A stretch of 44,881 nt of DNA from DASPWV01 sp046727855 (GTDB lineage: Bacteria > Acidobacteriota > Vicinamibacteria > Vicinamibacterales > UBA2999): contig JBKPDL010000159.1 in the NCBI GenBank assembly GCA_046727855.1, positions 1-44,881 on the forward strand, read 5' to 3'. Positions 1 through 7,698 of the stretch are shown here, piece after piece (the stretch's first letter is position 1; each line of letters starts with the position of its first letter). Below the pieces are notes generated by a model. The model had not been told where the DNA came from and made no database searches. It saw only the letters and a list, made by a program, of their open reading frames with translations. The position numbers were made by a program, and so were the translations under genes.

Positions 1-408
1 GCTGCGGGCCGGGCGCAAGCGGCAGCGCCGGTTCCCTGCGGTGAGCAATCCACGACTCCGCCGCCGGCGGGCACGGCAAGCGGTATCTCGCACGATCATC
101 AGACCGAGACCTACATCATCGTTTCGGGCGGTGGCACGCTCGTCACGGGCGGGCGCATCGTGAACGGACGCAAGTCGGCGCCCGAAAGTGAAGTGACGCG
201 TGTGCTCAACGGTCCCTCGTGCAGCGGTCTGATCATGGGGGACGACGTGGTGAAGAAAGTCGTGAAGACGGGCGACATCATCATCATCCCGGCGGGCGTG
301 CCGCATGGCTGGACCGACATCACGGATCACGTTGACTACTTGAGCGTACGGCCGGATCCGGATCGGGTGCTGCCCGCGGGGTACGTCCATCCGGCACTCA
401 AGAAATAG
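1..408 (+). CDS. Cupin-domain protein, 5' end outside window
   Basis: The frame is open from the first base and ends with TAG at 406-408, so the N-terminus lies outside the window. The visible 135 residues form a single cupin barrel. An H-D-H stretch (SHDHQTETYIIVSGGG) gives the first metal-binding motif, and PAGVPHGW about 55 residues later gives the second, with its histidine. Upstream of the barrel is an Ala/Pro-rich stretch that looks like the region after a signal peptide. Cupins of this kind bind a metal and act as small-molecule dioxygenases, isomerases or sensors; the substrate cannot be read from the sequence. An internal ATG or GTG start would delete the first motif, so those starts are unlikely. 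Confidence 0.75.
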   Translation, partial: AAGRAQAAAPVPCGEQSTTPPPAGTASGISHDHQTETYIIVSGGGTLVTGGRIVNGRKSAPESEVTRVLNGPSCSGLIMGDDVVKKVVKTGDIIIIPAGVPHGWTDITDHVDYLSVRPDPDRVLPAGYVHPALKK

Positions 409-439
409 GAAGATTTGCCCTTCGACTCGCGACGCTCGC

Positions 440-740
440 TCAGCGCCGGCAGCTTCGCAGGCAGACGGGAACGGCGGCGGGGTGATCCTGAATGTACTGC
501 GCCGCGAGGCTGAAGGCCCGGCGATGCGATTCGGCGTGCGCGATCATGGCAATGCCCGAGTCGTAGGGAACGTTCAACCATTTGTGCGCGTCGGTTGCGA
601 TGGAGTCTGCTTGGGCGATTCCGGCAACGAGATGCCGCAGCGAGGGACTGACCGCGGCCCACAACCCAAATGCACCGTCCACGTGCAGCCATGCGCCGCG
701 GTGCGCGGCAGCAACGTGTGGTGCATGTCGGCCATTCTCC
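440..740 (-). pseudogene. PLP-dependent group II decarboxylase, internal fragment
   Basis: The minus-strand translation contains AWLHVDGAFGLWAA, then about 25 residues later TDAHKWLNVPYDSG. These are the cofactor-aspartate and PLP-lysine (H-K) motifs of group II amino-acid decarboxylases of the aromatic-L-amino-acid or glutamate type. Only about 100 residues of an expected 450-500 remain. Homology fades near 740 on the upstream side and after the residues AAQYIQ on the downstream side, where the frame runs into an unrelated CCCTTCGACTCGCGACGCTC-type sequence and stops at 440. There is no plausible start, so this is a decayed fragment and not a working enzyme. Confidence 0.7.
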
Positions 741-854
741 GCGGATTTTTGCGACGCCGTGCGCGGAAGAATCTAATGAGAGGAAGGAAAATGCTTCACC
801 GACCGCATGCATGGCCAACGGTGAGGTATCGACCGAGTGCGCACGCTCACAACA

Positions 855-1097
855 TCAGCGAGCCGCGATCTCCGTTACATAACTGCGCACCGCCTCGGAA
901 CATTCTCCGCCACCACTGGACATCGCGATGATGGTACGGTCGCGACGCAGCCATAATGTTCCGGGTCGCGACTCACGACGCGGCAGCGTCGGAATTTCCG
1001 TGGTTTTGAACCTGACACCATACACCGTGATCAAGCTCGTTCCACTGTCCGCATAGATCGCCGCGTAGGCCTCTTCGACATCGTCGGCAAGTTGCAC
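855..1097 (-). pseudogene. Unidentified C-terminal fragment next to DCC stump
   Basis: This is an 80-residue open frame read from a GTG. It has normal-looking composition and alternating hydrophobic stretches (SLITVYGVRFKT, TLWLRRDRTIIAMSS) and a natural end (RSYVTEIAAR, stop). I do not recognise the family. The 5' end lies inside the truncated DCC-family gene in another frame, with no ribosome-binding site. It is therefore best read as the C-terminus of a lost gene joined to the DCC stump by deletion, although a small real gene cannot be excluded. Confidence 0.35.
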
Positions 1098-1291
1098 TCG
1101 CGCGGATCCTCGGAGAGCGCAGGCAACAGCTCGCGTGCCGTGTCGCCCTGAAGTGGGGCAAAGAGAAAGCGTTCTTCAGGGTCGGCTTTGAGGACGATGG
1201 CGACGAACGTGTTGCACATGGCGCACACGCCGTCGAAGAAGATGATTGGCTTACCGTAGGGATTCGGATGCCGCGGCTGCATGCTGACCAT
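1031..1291 (-). pseudogene. DCC-family thiol-disulfide oxidoreductase, truncated
   Basis: The first 50 residues match the start of the DCC family: PIIFFDGVCAMCNTFV carries the D-G-V-C-x-x-C-N signature, followed by ERFLFAPLQGDTAR. Full members run about 120-140 residues. Here homology stops after ALSEDPRE and continues as an unrelated tail in the wrong frame. The ATG at 1291 overlaps the TAA stop of the acetyltransferase gene (TAATG), so it was probably translationally coupled to that gene. A working redox protein is unlikely because the second half of the domain is missing. Confidence 0.65.
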
Positions 1292-1809
1292 TACACGCGC
1301 GTCCGCGCCCCTACGTCTTTGCGCATGAACACGCAGGCAATCGGACGGCCGGACATCAGGTGCGTTTCTCCGCGACGCATCTCGGTGCACCCGTTCGCCT
1401 GGTAGAACTCCACACCGGCAAGCGAGGCTTCGACGTGGATCGTCCTGGCGCCGTGCGCAACCGCATGCGCCTCGGCGAGCGCGAAGAGCGCAGATCCGAT
1501 TCCACGACGCGCCGCGAAACCCCTCACGTAGACCGACGTCCCATGTGTCGAACCCTCGATCCAGTAGTCGCTCGCAAATCCGAGAACCGAGGACCGATCG
1601 GGGATGTTGCCCACGGCGACAAAGAACACCTCGCCGCGCTCCATTGCCTTGACATAGACATCGCCGACGAGACCCTCTTCCCAGTCATCGACGACGGTCG
1701 GCGGATAAAACAGCGGACCAATCGATCGAATCGAATCCCGGTGCGCGAGCGCGATCGCTTCTGCATCCGATGGAACCGCGCGACGTGTTTCGAAGTCCGT
1801 GGCCTTCAT
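1291..1809 (-). CDS. GNAT-family N-acetyltransferase
   Basis: This 172-residue protein is a single GNAT domain, the usual length. It opens with ETRRAVPSDAEAIALAH (beta1/alpha1). The acetyl-CoA pyrophosphate loop is V-R-G-F-A-A-R-R-G-I-G-S-A around residues 95-107, and VEFYQANGCTEM near the C-terminus is the conserved beta6/alpha4 segment. Such enzymes transfer an acetyl group from acetyl-CoA to an amine; the acceptor is unknown. No clear Shine-Dalgarno precedes the ATG at 1809. The stop overlaps the start of the truncated DCC gene, suggesting a former two-gene operon. Confidence 0.85.
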   Translation of the reverse strand: MKATDFETRRAVPSDAEAIALAHRDSIRSIGPLFYPPTVVDDWEEGLVGDVYVKAMERGEVFFVAVGNIPDRSSVLGFASDYWIEGSTHGTSVYVRGFAARRGIGSALFALAEAHAVAHGARTIHVEASLAGVEFYQANGCTEMRRGETHLMSGRPIACVFMRKDVGARTRV

Positions 1810-1864
1810 ATGCGTTCGTGGTGACCCGCGATGCTGGCCGTCCTGGCACCTTGCCAGCCGTCAG

Positions 1865-3064
1865 CTACCGTGCTGACCCGGTGCCCGGCTCATAACCCAA
1901 ACGGATCGTTCCCTCTTTGCTGCCGTTCACCGACCCCTGCGTCAGCCACTCGAGCGACGCGCGGAACAACAGCGCGTGGTTCCGTTCCCACATCGCGTTG
2001 TGCGAGGAGCAACCCAGATCGACGAACACCTTTTCGGTCGAACCAAGATCGGCGTACAAATCGCGCACGCGCTGCGGCACGACCTGCTTGTCGTGCACAC
2101 CCGCGACGAGCAGCACCGGCACCTTCATCTTTCCCACGACATCCGTGTTCCATCCCCACACGGTCGTGCCTGGCGCGCGGCGAACGCCAGTGCCCCAGGT
2201 GGCGCCCACGGGGTCCGATTCGAGCAACTGCGACCACACGACGTCGCGTACGGCGGGATCGTATTGATCTCCGCACTCCACCTGCCGATCCCAATTGGCG
2301 GCGAAGTCGTCGCGTGACTGCTTGTTCATCGCCACGCCGTCCGCCGGCACGTTTGCGGGCGCAGCGCTCGGCGCAGTGCGGTTGAACGCCGGCGCCAGCA
2401 GGACGAGCTTGTGCACTTTGTCGGGATGACTCGTCGCAAAGCCGCCGGCACGCGGTCCGCCGAGCGACCAGGCAATCAAGCTGACGCGTTCAACGCGGCG
2501 CCGCGCGCGAATGTAGTCGACGACGGCATTGAGATCGTCCCAGTCCGATGCGATCGTCGTCAGCTGCCGCTTGTAGCTGCTGGCGCACGGTGCGGAAATG
2601 AGCGCGGGGACGAGCGTCGTCTGCTGCTCCGCTGAGAGATTGCACGGATCATTCATCACCGGCGGGCGCGTTGACCGGCCGTACCCGGTGAAGTCCATCG
2701 CAAACACGTCAAAGCCGGCGTTGGCGAGGTAGGCCATCCAACTGTAATCCTGGTACGGAACGTCGAATGCCACGGCGCCGGGCGTGCCCGCACCGTGGAC
2801 AAACAGGACGACGCGTTCGGTCAACGTAGCTCCGCGGAGCACAGTGCCAGCCTTGGCGCGCTCACGGACGTAGATTTGCGCTGATTGGCCAGCGATAGCG
2901 GGAACCGTCGATCGCACCGTAACGTAGTGATCGATGGTCAGCACTCGCTCGCTGTCATCCGCGAATCGCGCATCAATCGCTGCGGCAGTGATCAGCAGCC
3001 CGAGCACGATCGCGCCCAGCACCGAGCGGTTGGCAATCGCATAATGGCGCGCCTGACGTCGCAT
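1865..3064 (-). CDS. Membrane-anchored or exported alpha/beta hydrolase
   Basis: The 399-residue protein has a basic N-terminus and one hydrophobic segment (about residues 15-31), so it is either anchored or secreted. The alpha/beta-hydrolase fold follows: oxyanion loop HGAG at 90-93, nucleophile elbow A-W-S-L-G-G with Ser200, acid in GVHD (Asp325) and catalytic histidine in CSSHN (His355). The substrate is unknown; esters or lipids are plausible for this anchored type. I start it at the ATG at 3064 because GGGAGGT sits just upstream. A longer open frame to 3184 has no ribosome-binding site and would put 40 basic residues before the signal segment. The C-terminal 25 residues look unstructured. 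Confidence 0.85.
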   Translation of the reverse strand: MRRQARHYAIANRSVLGAIVLGLLITAAAIDARFADDSERVLTIDHYVTVRSTVPAIAGQSAQIYVRERAKAGTVLRGATLTERVVLFVHGAGTPGAVAFDVPYQDYSWMAYLANAGFDVFAMDFTGYGRSTRPPVMNDPCNLSAEQQTTLVPALISAPCASSYKRQLTTIASDWDDLNAVVDYIRARRRVERVSLIAWSLGGPRAGGFATSHPDKVHKLVLLAPAFNRTAPSAAPANVPADGVAMNKQSRDDFAANWDRQVECGDQYDPAVRDVVWSQLLESDPVGATWGTGVRRAPGTTVWGWNTDVVGKMKVPVLLVAGVHDKQVVPQRVRDLYADLGSTEKVFVDLGCSSHNAMWERNHALLFRASLEWLTQGSVNGSKEGTIRLGYEPGTGSAR

Positions 3065-3173
3065 ACGACCTCCCGTTCTCGGGATGTTAGCCGACCTGAG
3101 TCGATGGCTGGTTGAAGATCCGCCGCGAGTTCGCTTCGGATCGCCTCCAAGCCGAGCGCGGCGCAGGGCAGCG

Positions 3174-3240
3174 AACCCTGCCACCCCGCGCTACCCGCCT
3201 CACCTGCCTAACCCGCCCTGTCTATCCTGCCTGCCCCACC
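3174..3240. repeat. Degenerate CCTGCC/ACCCGCC word repeat
   Basis: On the plus strand this intergenic stretch is a run of loosely repeated 7-8-base pyrimidine words: CCTGCC, ACCCCGC, ACCCGCC, CACCTGCC, AACCCGCC, TATCCTGCC, TGCCCCACC. It has no reading frame of interest and no inverted arm. It lies between the 3' end of the phospholipase D gene and the 5' end of the hydrolase gene. Confidence 0.6.
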
Positions 3241-3276
3241 GGCGTCCTGCGCCAGCATCGCGAGTCGAAGGGCCTG

Positions 3277-4719
3277 CTACACCTGCTCCTGCAGAAACGC
3301 CGCAATGAACTCCTGCAGCTTCCAGAACCAACCGCGCTTGCGCCACGTCTGCAGCTCAATCCGCGTGCAACACGCTGTGTCCAGCTCGAAGATCGCCTGC
3401 ATCTGACTTGCGAGTGAGCCGTCGTAGACGCACACGTTGCTCTCTTCATTGTGCGCAAACGAGCGACTGTCGAAATTGCTGGTGCCGATCGTCGTCCACA
3501 ATCCGTCCACGACCATCGTCTTGTGGTGCAGCAGCGTCCCTTCGTACTCCAGGATCTCGACGCCGGCTTCGAGGAGACGGCCGTAAAGGCGCACCGCGTT
3601 TCGTCGCGAGAGCCAGTTCTCATTCGTGTCGCCCGACGCCATGATGCGCACATCGACGCCGCGCTTTTTGGCATCGATCAAGGTGTGGAGTCCCGGCGGG
3701 TCGGGGACGAAGTAGGGAGTGGCGATGTAGATCGAGCGGCGCGCCGACGTGATCGACAGGTAGTAGAGCGTGCGCGCGTTGGACGCACCTGTCACCGGCG
3801 AGCTCATGATCGTGAGCACGCTCAAGTCACCCGCCGGCTCGTGCACGGGATAGTACTCAGGACCGGAGATCAACTCGCGCGTGCACTCGAGCCAGTTTTG
3901 TCCGAAGCCGGTCTGCAGCGGCGTCACGCCCGGCCCTTCGAGGCGAATCTGAATATCGCGCCAGTGCTGCCGATCCTGCGCGTGACCCAGCCACTCGTCG
4001 GCGATACCCGCCCCTCCGGTATAAACGACCCGCCCGTCGATGATGAGCGACTTGCGATGCGTGCGGTGGTTGATGCGGCCGAGTGTGTACCAGCGAATCG
4101 GGTTGTACCAGGCGATCTGGCAGCCGGACTCTTCGAGCATCTTGACGATTTCATCGCCGATGTCCGCCGCGCCGATGGCATCGAGCAGAATCTTGATCCG
4201 CACGCCGGCACGCGCGCGCCGCGCGAGTGCGCGCGCAAACTTCATCCCGATGTCTCCCGCCCAATAGATGTAGGCCTCCATCGTGATCGAGAGCTGCGCC
4301 TTCTCGATGTCCTCCAGCATCGGCGGAAAAAACTCGTCGCCGTTGTTCAGAATGTCGACCCGATTGCCGGGCACGAACGGCGCGCCGGTGGCGCCGGAAA
4401 TGCTGGTGAGGAACTCGTCCGAGTCGATCGCCATCTCGTGCTCGAGGCCGAAACGCGGCGGCGTTTCTACCGGCGCGCTGAGATAGCTGAAGAGCGCCAT
4501 GCACAGCGCAGCGATTCCCCACCCCTCCCTGCTCGCGGTAAATGCCCACACCGACAGCACCAACCACGGCCACCAGGACCAGAACAACCGCCGCGCGCGC
4601 GTCCAGAACGCCGGCAGTCCCTTGGGGGGACGATGGCGTGGATCGGTGGCGCGCCGCACACGCAACATCGTCGGCCGCCGCGGCCGAAGCCGGCGCCGGG
4701 TAGACCGGGGTCGCGGCAT
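3277..4719 (-). CDS. Phospholipase D family, cardiolipin-synthase-like
   Basis: The 480-residue protein begins with a very basic stretch and two adjacent hydrophobic segments (about residues 45-80), then two phospholipase D repeats. Each repeat has an HKD motif: HRKSLIID with the following GG in the first, and HHKTMVVD followed by IGTSNFDSRS in the second. The length and two N-terminal membrane segments match bacterial cardiolipin synthases, which join two phosphatidylglycerols at the inner membrane; other PLD phosphodiesterases share the fold. The start is taken as the ATG at 4719, just after the TAG of the preceding gene; a TTG at 4731 would overlap that stop. No strong Shine-Dalgarno is seen, so translational coupling to the upstream gene is likely. 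Confidence 0.88.
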   Translation of the reverse strand: MPRPRSTRRRLRPRRPTMLRVRRATDPRHRPPKGLPAFWTRARRLFWSWWPWLVLSVWAFTASREGWGIAALCMALFSYLSAPVETPPRFGLEHEMAIDSDEFLTSISGATGAPFVPGNRVDILNNGDEFFPPMLEDIEKAQLSITMEAYIYWAGDIGMKFARALARRARAGVRIKILLDAIGAADIGDEIVKMLEESGCQIAWYNPIRWYTLGRINHRTHRKSLIIDGRVVYTGGAGIADEWLGHAQDRQHWRDIQIRLEGPGVTPLQTGFGQNWLECTRELISGPEYYPVHEPAGDLSVLTIMSSPVTGASNARTLYYLSITSARRSIYIATPYFVPDPPGLHTLIDAKKRGVDVRIMASGDTNENWLSRRNAVRLYGRLLEAGVEILEYEGTLLHHKTMVVDGLWTTIGTSNFDSRSFAHNEESNVCVYDGSLASQMQAIFELDTACCTRIELQTWRKRGWFWKLQEFIAAFLQEQV

Positions 4720-4723
4720 GCTG

Positions 4724-7354
4724 CTAACCAATGGGCAACCAGAAGGACGTCTTCACGACGAAGATGTTGGCGCCGGGCGCCGTGAGCGATCGGAACATGT
4801 CGGCGGCATCAACGAACGATCCGATGCGCTCGGTATGCGAGCGATCCTGCTGCCACACGAGATACAACGTGCTGCCCGGCCGCCATTCCCATCGCAACAC
4901 GACATTGCTGCGGAATGAGAGCGTATTGAAATCGCGATTGCGCAGCGTGTACGAGAGCTCACCGATGCGGACGATGCGGGTCCCGTCGGGTTGCACTTCG
5001 ACCGTGGTGCCGGAGGTGCCGTACGTCAGGCGATCGGCGGTTGCGGGCGCGAGCAGTTCGCCGTAATCGTAATAGCGACCCGACGCGGCAAAGGGCTCGG
5101 CGTAGACATCAAGGTTCATATCCGGCTTCAAGGTCAGGCCGAGACGAAATGCAGTGGACACCGTACTGCGATCGATGAACGCAAACAGGTAGCGGCTGCC
5201 GTAAGTTTCCGCCCGCCCGCCGTCGAATGTCGTGACGTACTGCGTCGTGTCTTTCAGGCGCTCGTAAAACGGACTGGCCGAAAGCTGCCAGCGCGGACCC
5301 GGCCGGAACGACAGCGTGGTGCTCACAGTGCGCGTGTACCCGCCATCGTCCGCGGTCCCGAACTCCAGCTCACCGCTCCATCGCGTTTGCGACGTGGCGC
5401 GGTTGCCGAACTCGATGCTCGTGTTCCAGCCTCCGGCACGAGCCATGAGCGGACCACCACGGGTAAGCGATACGCTCTTCTCGACAAGGTTCCGGCTCAC
5501 CGCCACCGAGGTCGTCCAGTAGTTCGCCCATGTCACGCTGACGTTGGGCTGGACTTCCCCGGCTTGCCGGATCAAACGCAGTGTCGAATCGTTGCGCACC
5601 TCGACACCGATCGAATAGGAGCGGAAAATCCTGCCGGGACGCGTTTCGCGGTAGCGCACATCACCGTTGAGGAGCAGACCATCAGCGCCGTTGAGGACGC
5701 CGATGTCGTTGGTCTCGAAATTCTCCGAGTCGACCTTCGTGCTCATGCCCCACAGCCAGTGTCGTCCGCTCACTCGATCCACGTTCGCCTGCAGCGACCA
5801 GCCGGTCAGCGACGTCAAGGTCGGATCGAGCCGCGAATACGCGCGATCCGGGCGCTGCGCGTAATGCGCGCTGCTGCGCTGGATGCGCTCGATCGCCGGC
5901 GCTTGTCCACCTACAAACGAGGTGCCACCGGCGGCGCGGAGCTCGTACTCGCCGCCCTTGAAGCGCAGCAGAGTGCTGCCGGCGACGCCCAGGGCGTTTT
6001 GCGACAGCACACTGGCCAGCGGGTCGCCGGCAGCGAGATCGCGGTGCATCACGTTGACAAAGGCACCTACGGTGTTACCGAGCGGGCCAAATTCCTGTAA
6101 CACGCGACCTACACTGTGAAACGTGCGCGGCGCGACACGAATGCGGGACAACGGTGTGAGGTCGGCCGACGTGACGCGGGCGAATTCCTGATCTGTCGCC
6201 GCCGACAACCATCCAATCGAGGTCTTCGACCGCAAACGGCCAGTGAGCTTTGCCGCCGCGATGATGGTTTGCGCCGATGGATAGTCGACGTACTCGCCAA
6301 CAGCGGGACCAAGCGGCCGCGCGCCGATCCGGCGCGAGTAGTAGAAGTTGGCGTGTCCGATGTTGAAAAGCGGCGCGCCCTCGAGAAAGAAGGGACGCTT
6401 TTCGGGAAATCGTGTTTCGAACGCAGTGAGATTGACTTCGGCCGGGTCAGCCTCGACCTGCCCGAAATCCGGATTGAACGTCGCATCGAGCGTGAGATTA
6501 GGACCGAAGCCGATCTTGAGATCCGCACCCACACGGCCGTTCACATTCGATCCGCGGTTGAACGGATTCACGCGGTCCGCCGCCGCGTGCATAGTAGATG
6601 CGCCGGCGACGTAGGGCAAGAGCTCGATGCGGCGCCGCGGCGGCACATTGGCAATGCCGCGCAGCTCGCCGAAACGGGACGACCATGCGCGATCAGTGCG
6701 CGGAACGAGAATCCAGTAGTCCTGTTCGTCCAGGGTTGGTCTGAAACGCCGAATGTTGAGGCCCCACACGAGATCGGCGTCGCGATTGAACCGCACCTGC
6801 GAAAACGGAATCCACAACTCCGCGGTCCATCCCTCGTCGGTGACGTTGGTCCGCGCCTCCCAAACCGGATCGAAGCCATCATCGAAACTCTCTTCGTTGT
6901 CGGTCGCGTGAAAGCGATCCAGACGCACACCGGCTGCGGTCACTCCAAAGACGACGGCAGTGCGACGATCGAGGAAGGTATCGAACGCGACGAGAATGTG
7001 CTCGGCTTGACCCACGTTGTCGCGGCGTCCCAGCGGCGCCTGAATGGCGCGCCCTTCACGGCTGATCATCCGCGCGCCGACATACAGTGCAGAGTCGTCG
7101 TACAGGAACCGCACCTCCATGGGATCGGTTGGCTGCGCACCTTCGGTCGGCTCCTTCTGCACGAAATCGGTGACCGGCGGCGCCAGCTGCCAGGCGTCCT
7201 CGTCGAGACGACCGTCGATGTCGAGCGTCGCGTTGACGACCCGTGTTGCGGTGGCCTGTTTTCTGGCGGCACCGGTGTCGGATGACGGCTGGGCAAGCGC
7301 GCGACAAGGCACAAGAAAGGCGAGACAAACGAAGACGCCGACAGTTTGAACCAT
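4724..7354 (-). CDS. DUF5916 protein with carbohydrate-binding-like N-domain
   Basis: This 876-residue exported protein starts at the ATG at 7354, giving a clean signal peptide (MVQTVGVFVCLAFLV... ALAQ). Residues of about 35-240 form a CBM9-like sandwich, recognisable from LDIDGRLDEDAW near the start and WTAELWIPFSQVRF near the end. The remainder is the DUF5916 region: it contains FPEKRPFFLEG and a long series of alternating-residue beta strands ending in a terminal aromatic-flanked strand (TSFWLPIG), as in outer-membrane barrels. Family members sit in the outer membrane of Bacteroidota and Acidobacteriota; their function is not established. It is the first gene of a short minus-strand run and overlaps or abuts the phospholipase D gene by a few bases. 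Confidence 0.85.
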   Translation of the reverse strand: MVQTVGVFVCLAFLVPCRALAQPSSDTGAARKQATATRVVNATLDIDGRLDEDAWQLAPPVTDFVQKEPTEGAQPTDPMEVRFLYDDSALYVGARMISREGRAIQAPLGRRDNVGQAEHILVAFDTFLDRRTAVVFGVTAAGVRLDRFHATDNEESFDDGFDPVWEARTNVTDEGWTAELWIPFSQVRFNRDADLVWGLNIRRFRPTLDEQDYWILVPRTDRAWSSRFGELRGIANVPPRRRIELLPYVAGASTMHAAADRVNPFNRGSNVNGRVGADLKIGFGPNLTLDATFNPDFGQVEADPAEVNLTAFETRFPEKRPFFLEGAPLFNIGHANFYYSRRIGARPLGPAVGEYVDYPSAQTIIAAAKLTGRLRSKTSIGWLSAATDQEFARVTSADLTPLSRIRVAPRTFHSVGRVLQEFGPLGNTVGAFVNVMHRDLAAGDPLASVLSQNALGVAGSTLLRFKGGEYELRAAGGTSFVGGQAPAIERIQRSSAHYAQRPDRAYSRLDPTLTSLTGWSLQANVDRVSGRHWLWGMSTKVDSENFETNDIGVLNGADGLLLNGDVRYRETRPGRIFRSYSIGVEVRNDSTLRLIRQAGEVQPNVSVTWANYWTTSVAVSRNLVEKSVSLTRGGPLMARAGGWNTSIEFGNRATSQTRWSGELEFGTADDGGYTRTVSTTLSFRPGPRWQLSASPFYERLKDTTQYVTTFDGGRAETYGSRYLFAFIDRSTVSTAFRLGLTLKPDMNLDVYAEPFAASGRYYDYGELLAPATADRLTYGTSGTTVEVQPDGTRIVRIGELSYTLRNRDFNTLSFRSNVVLRWEWRPGSTLYLVWQQDRSHTERIGSFVDAADMFRSLTAPGANIFVVKTSFWLPIG

Positions 7355-7698
7355 GCGATCTCGGCCCGGGCTCGAGCCGACGACAGTATACGTAGCAAGC
7401 TTCCGCCTGAGATCGTCGCGCAATGGAGAGGGAGCTCCGCCTTGCTCCGTATCTCTATTGCTTTGCCCCGCTCCGAGGGGCGAGAAGTCTTGCAGGCGGG
7501 AAATCTTGACCCAATGGATGAATTCAAGCGTTCAAGAGTTTGCCATCGCCACCACAATCACGGCGACCACCGCAGCCACGATCAGCACTCGAGACCGGTG
7601 CACCACGTTTTCAGCGTAAGGCCGACGACAAGCTCAACCCGTTACCCGTGCTGGATTTGGGCCGGTCGAGATGAAGACCCGAGGCACAATGAAGCACC
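7355..7698. other. Divergent intergenic region between DUF5916 and symporter genes
   Basis: This 344-base spacer separates two divergent genes and should hold both promoters, but I see no convincing -35/-10 pair. On the minus strand at 7532-7606 there is a 24-codon open frame from GTG that encodes a strongly hydrophobic peptide (VLIVAAVVAVIVVAM). It has no clear ribosome-binding site and could be a chance frame or a small membrane peptide. A short dyad (GCCCCGCTCCGAGGGGC) lies near 7473-7489. Nothing else is recognisable. Confidence 0.4.

Noticed and set aside
3451..4785. A 444-residue frame antisense to the phospholipase D gene
   Set aside because: Both HKD motifs and the membrane segments are on the minus strand; this frame is Arg-rich and unstructured.
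7532..7606. A 24-codon hydrophobic frame on the minus strand in the divergent spacer
   Set aside because: It has no ribosome-binding site and GTG start only; short hydrophobic frames occur by chance at this GC content, so I did not call it a gene.
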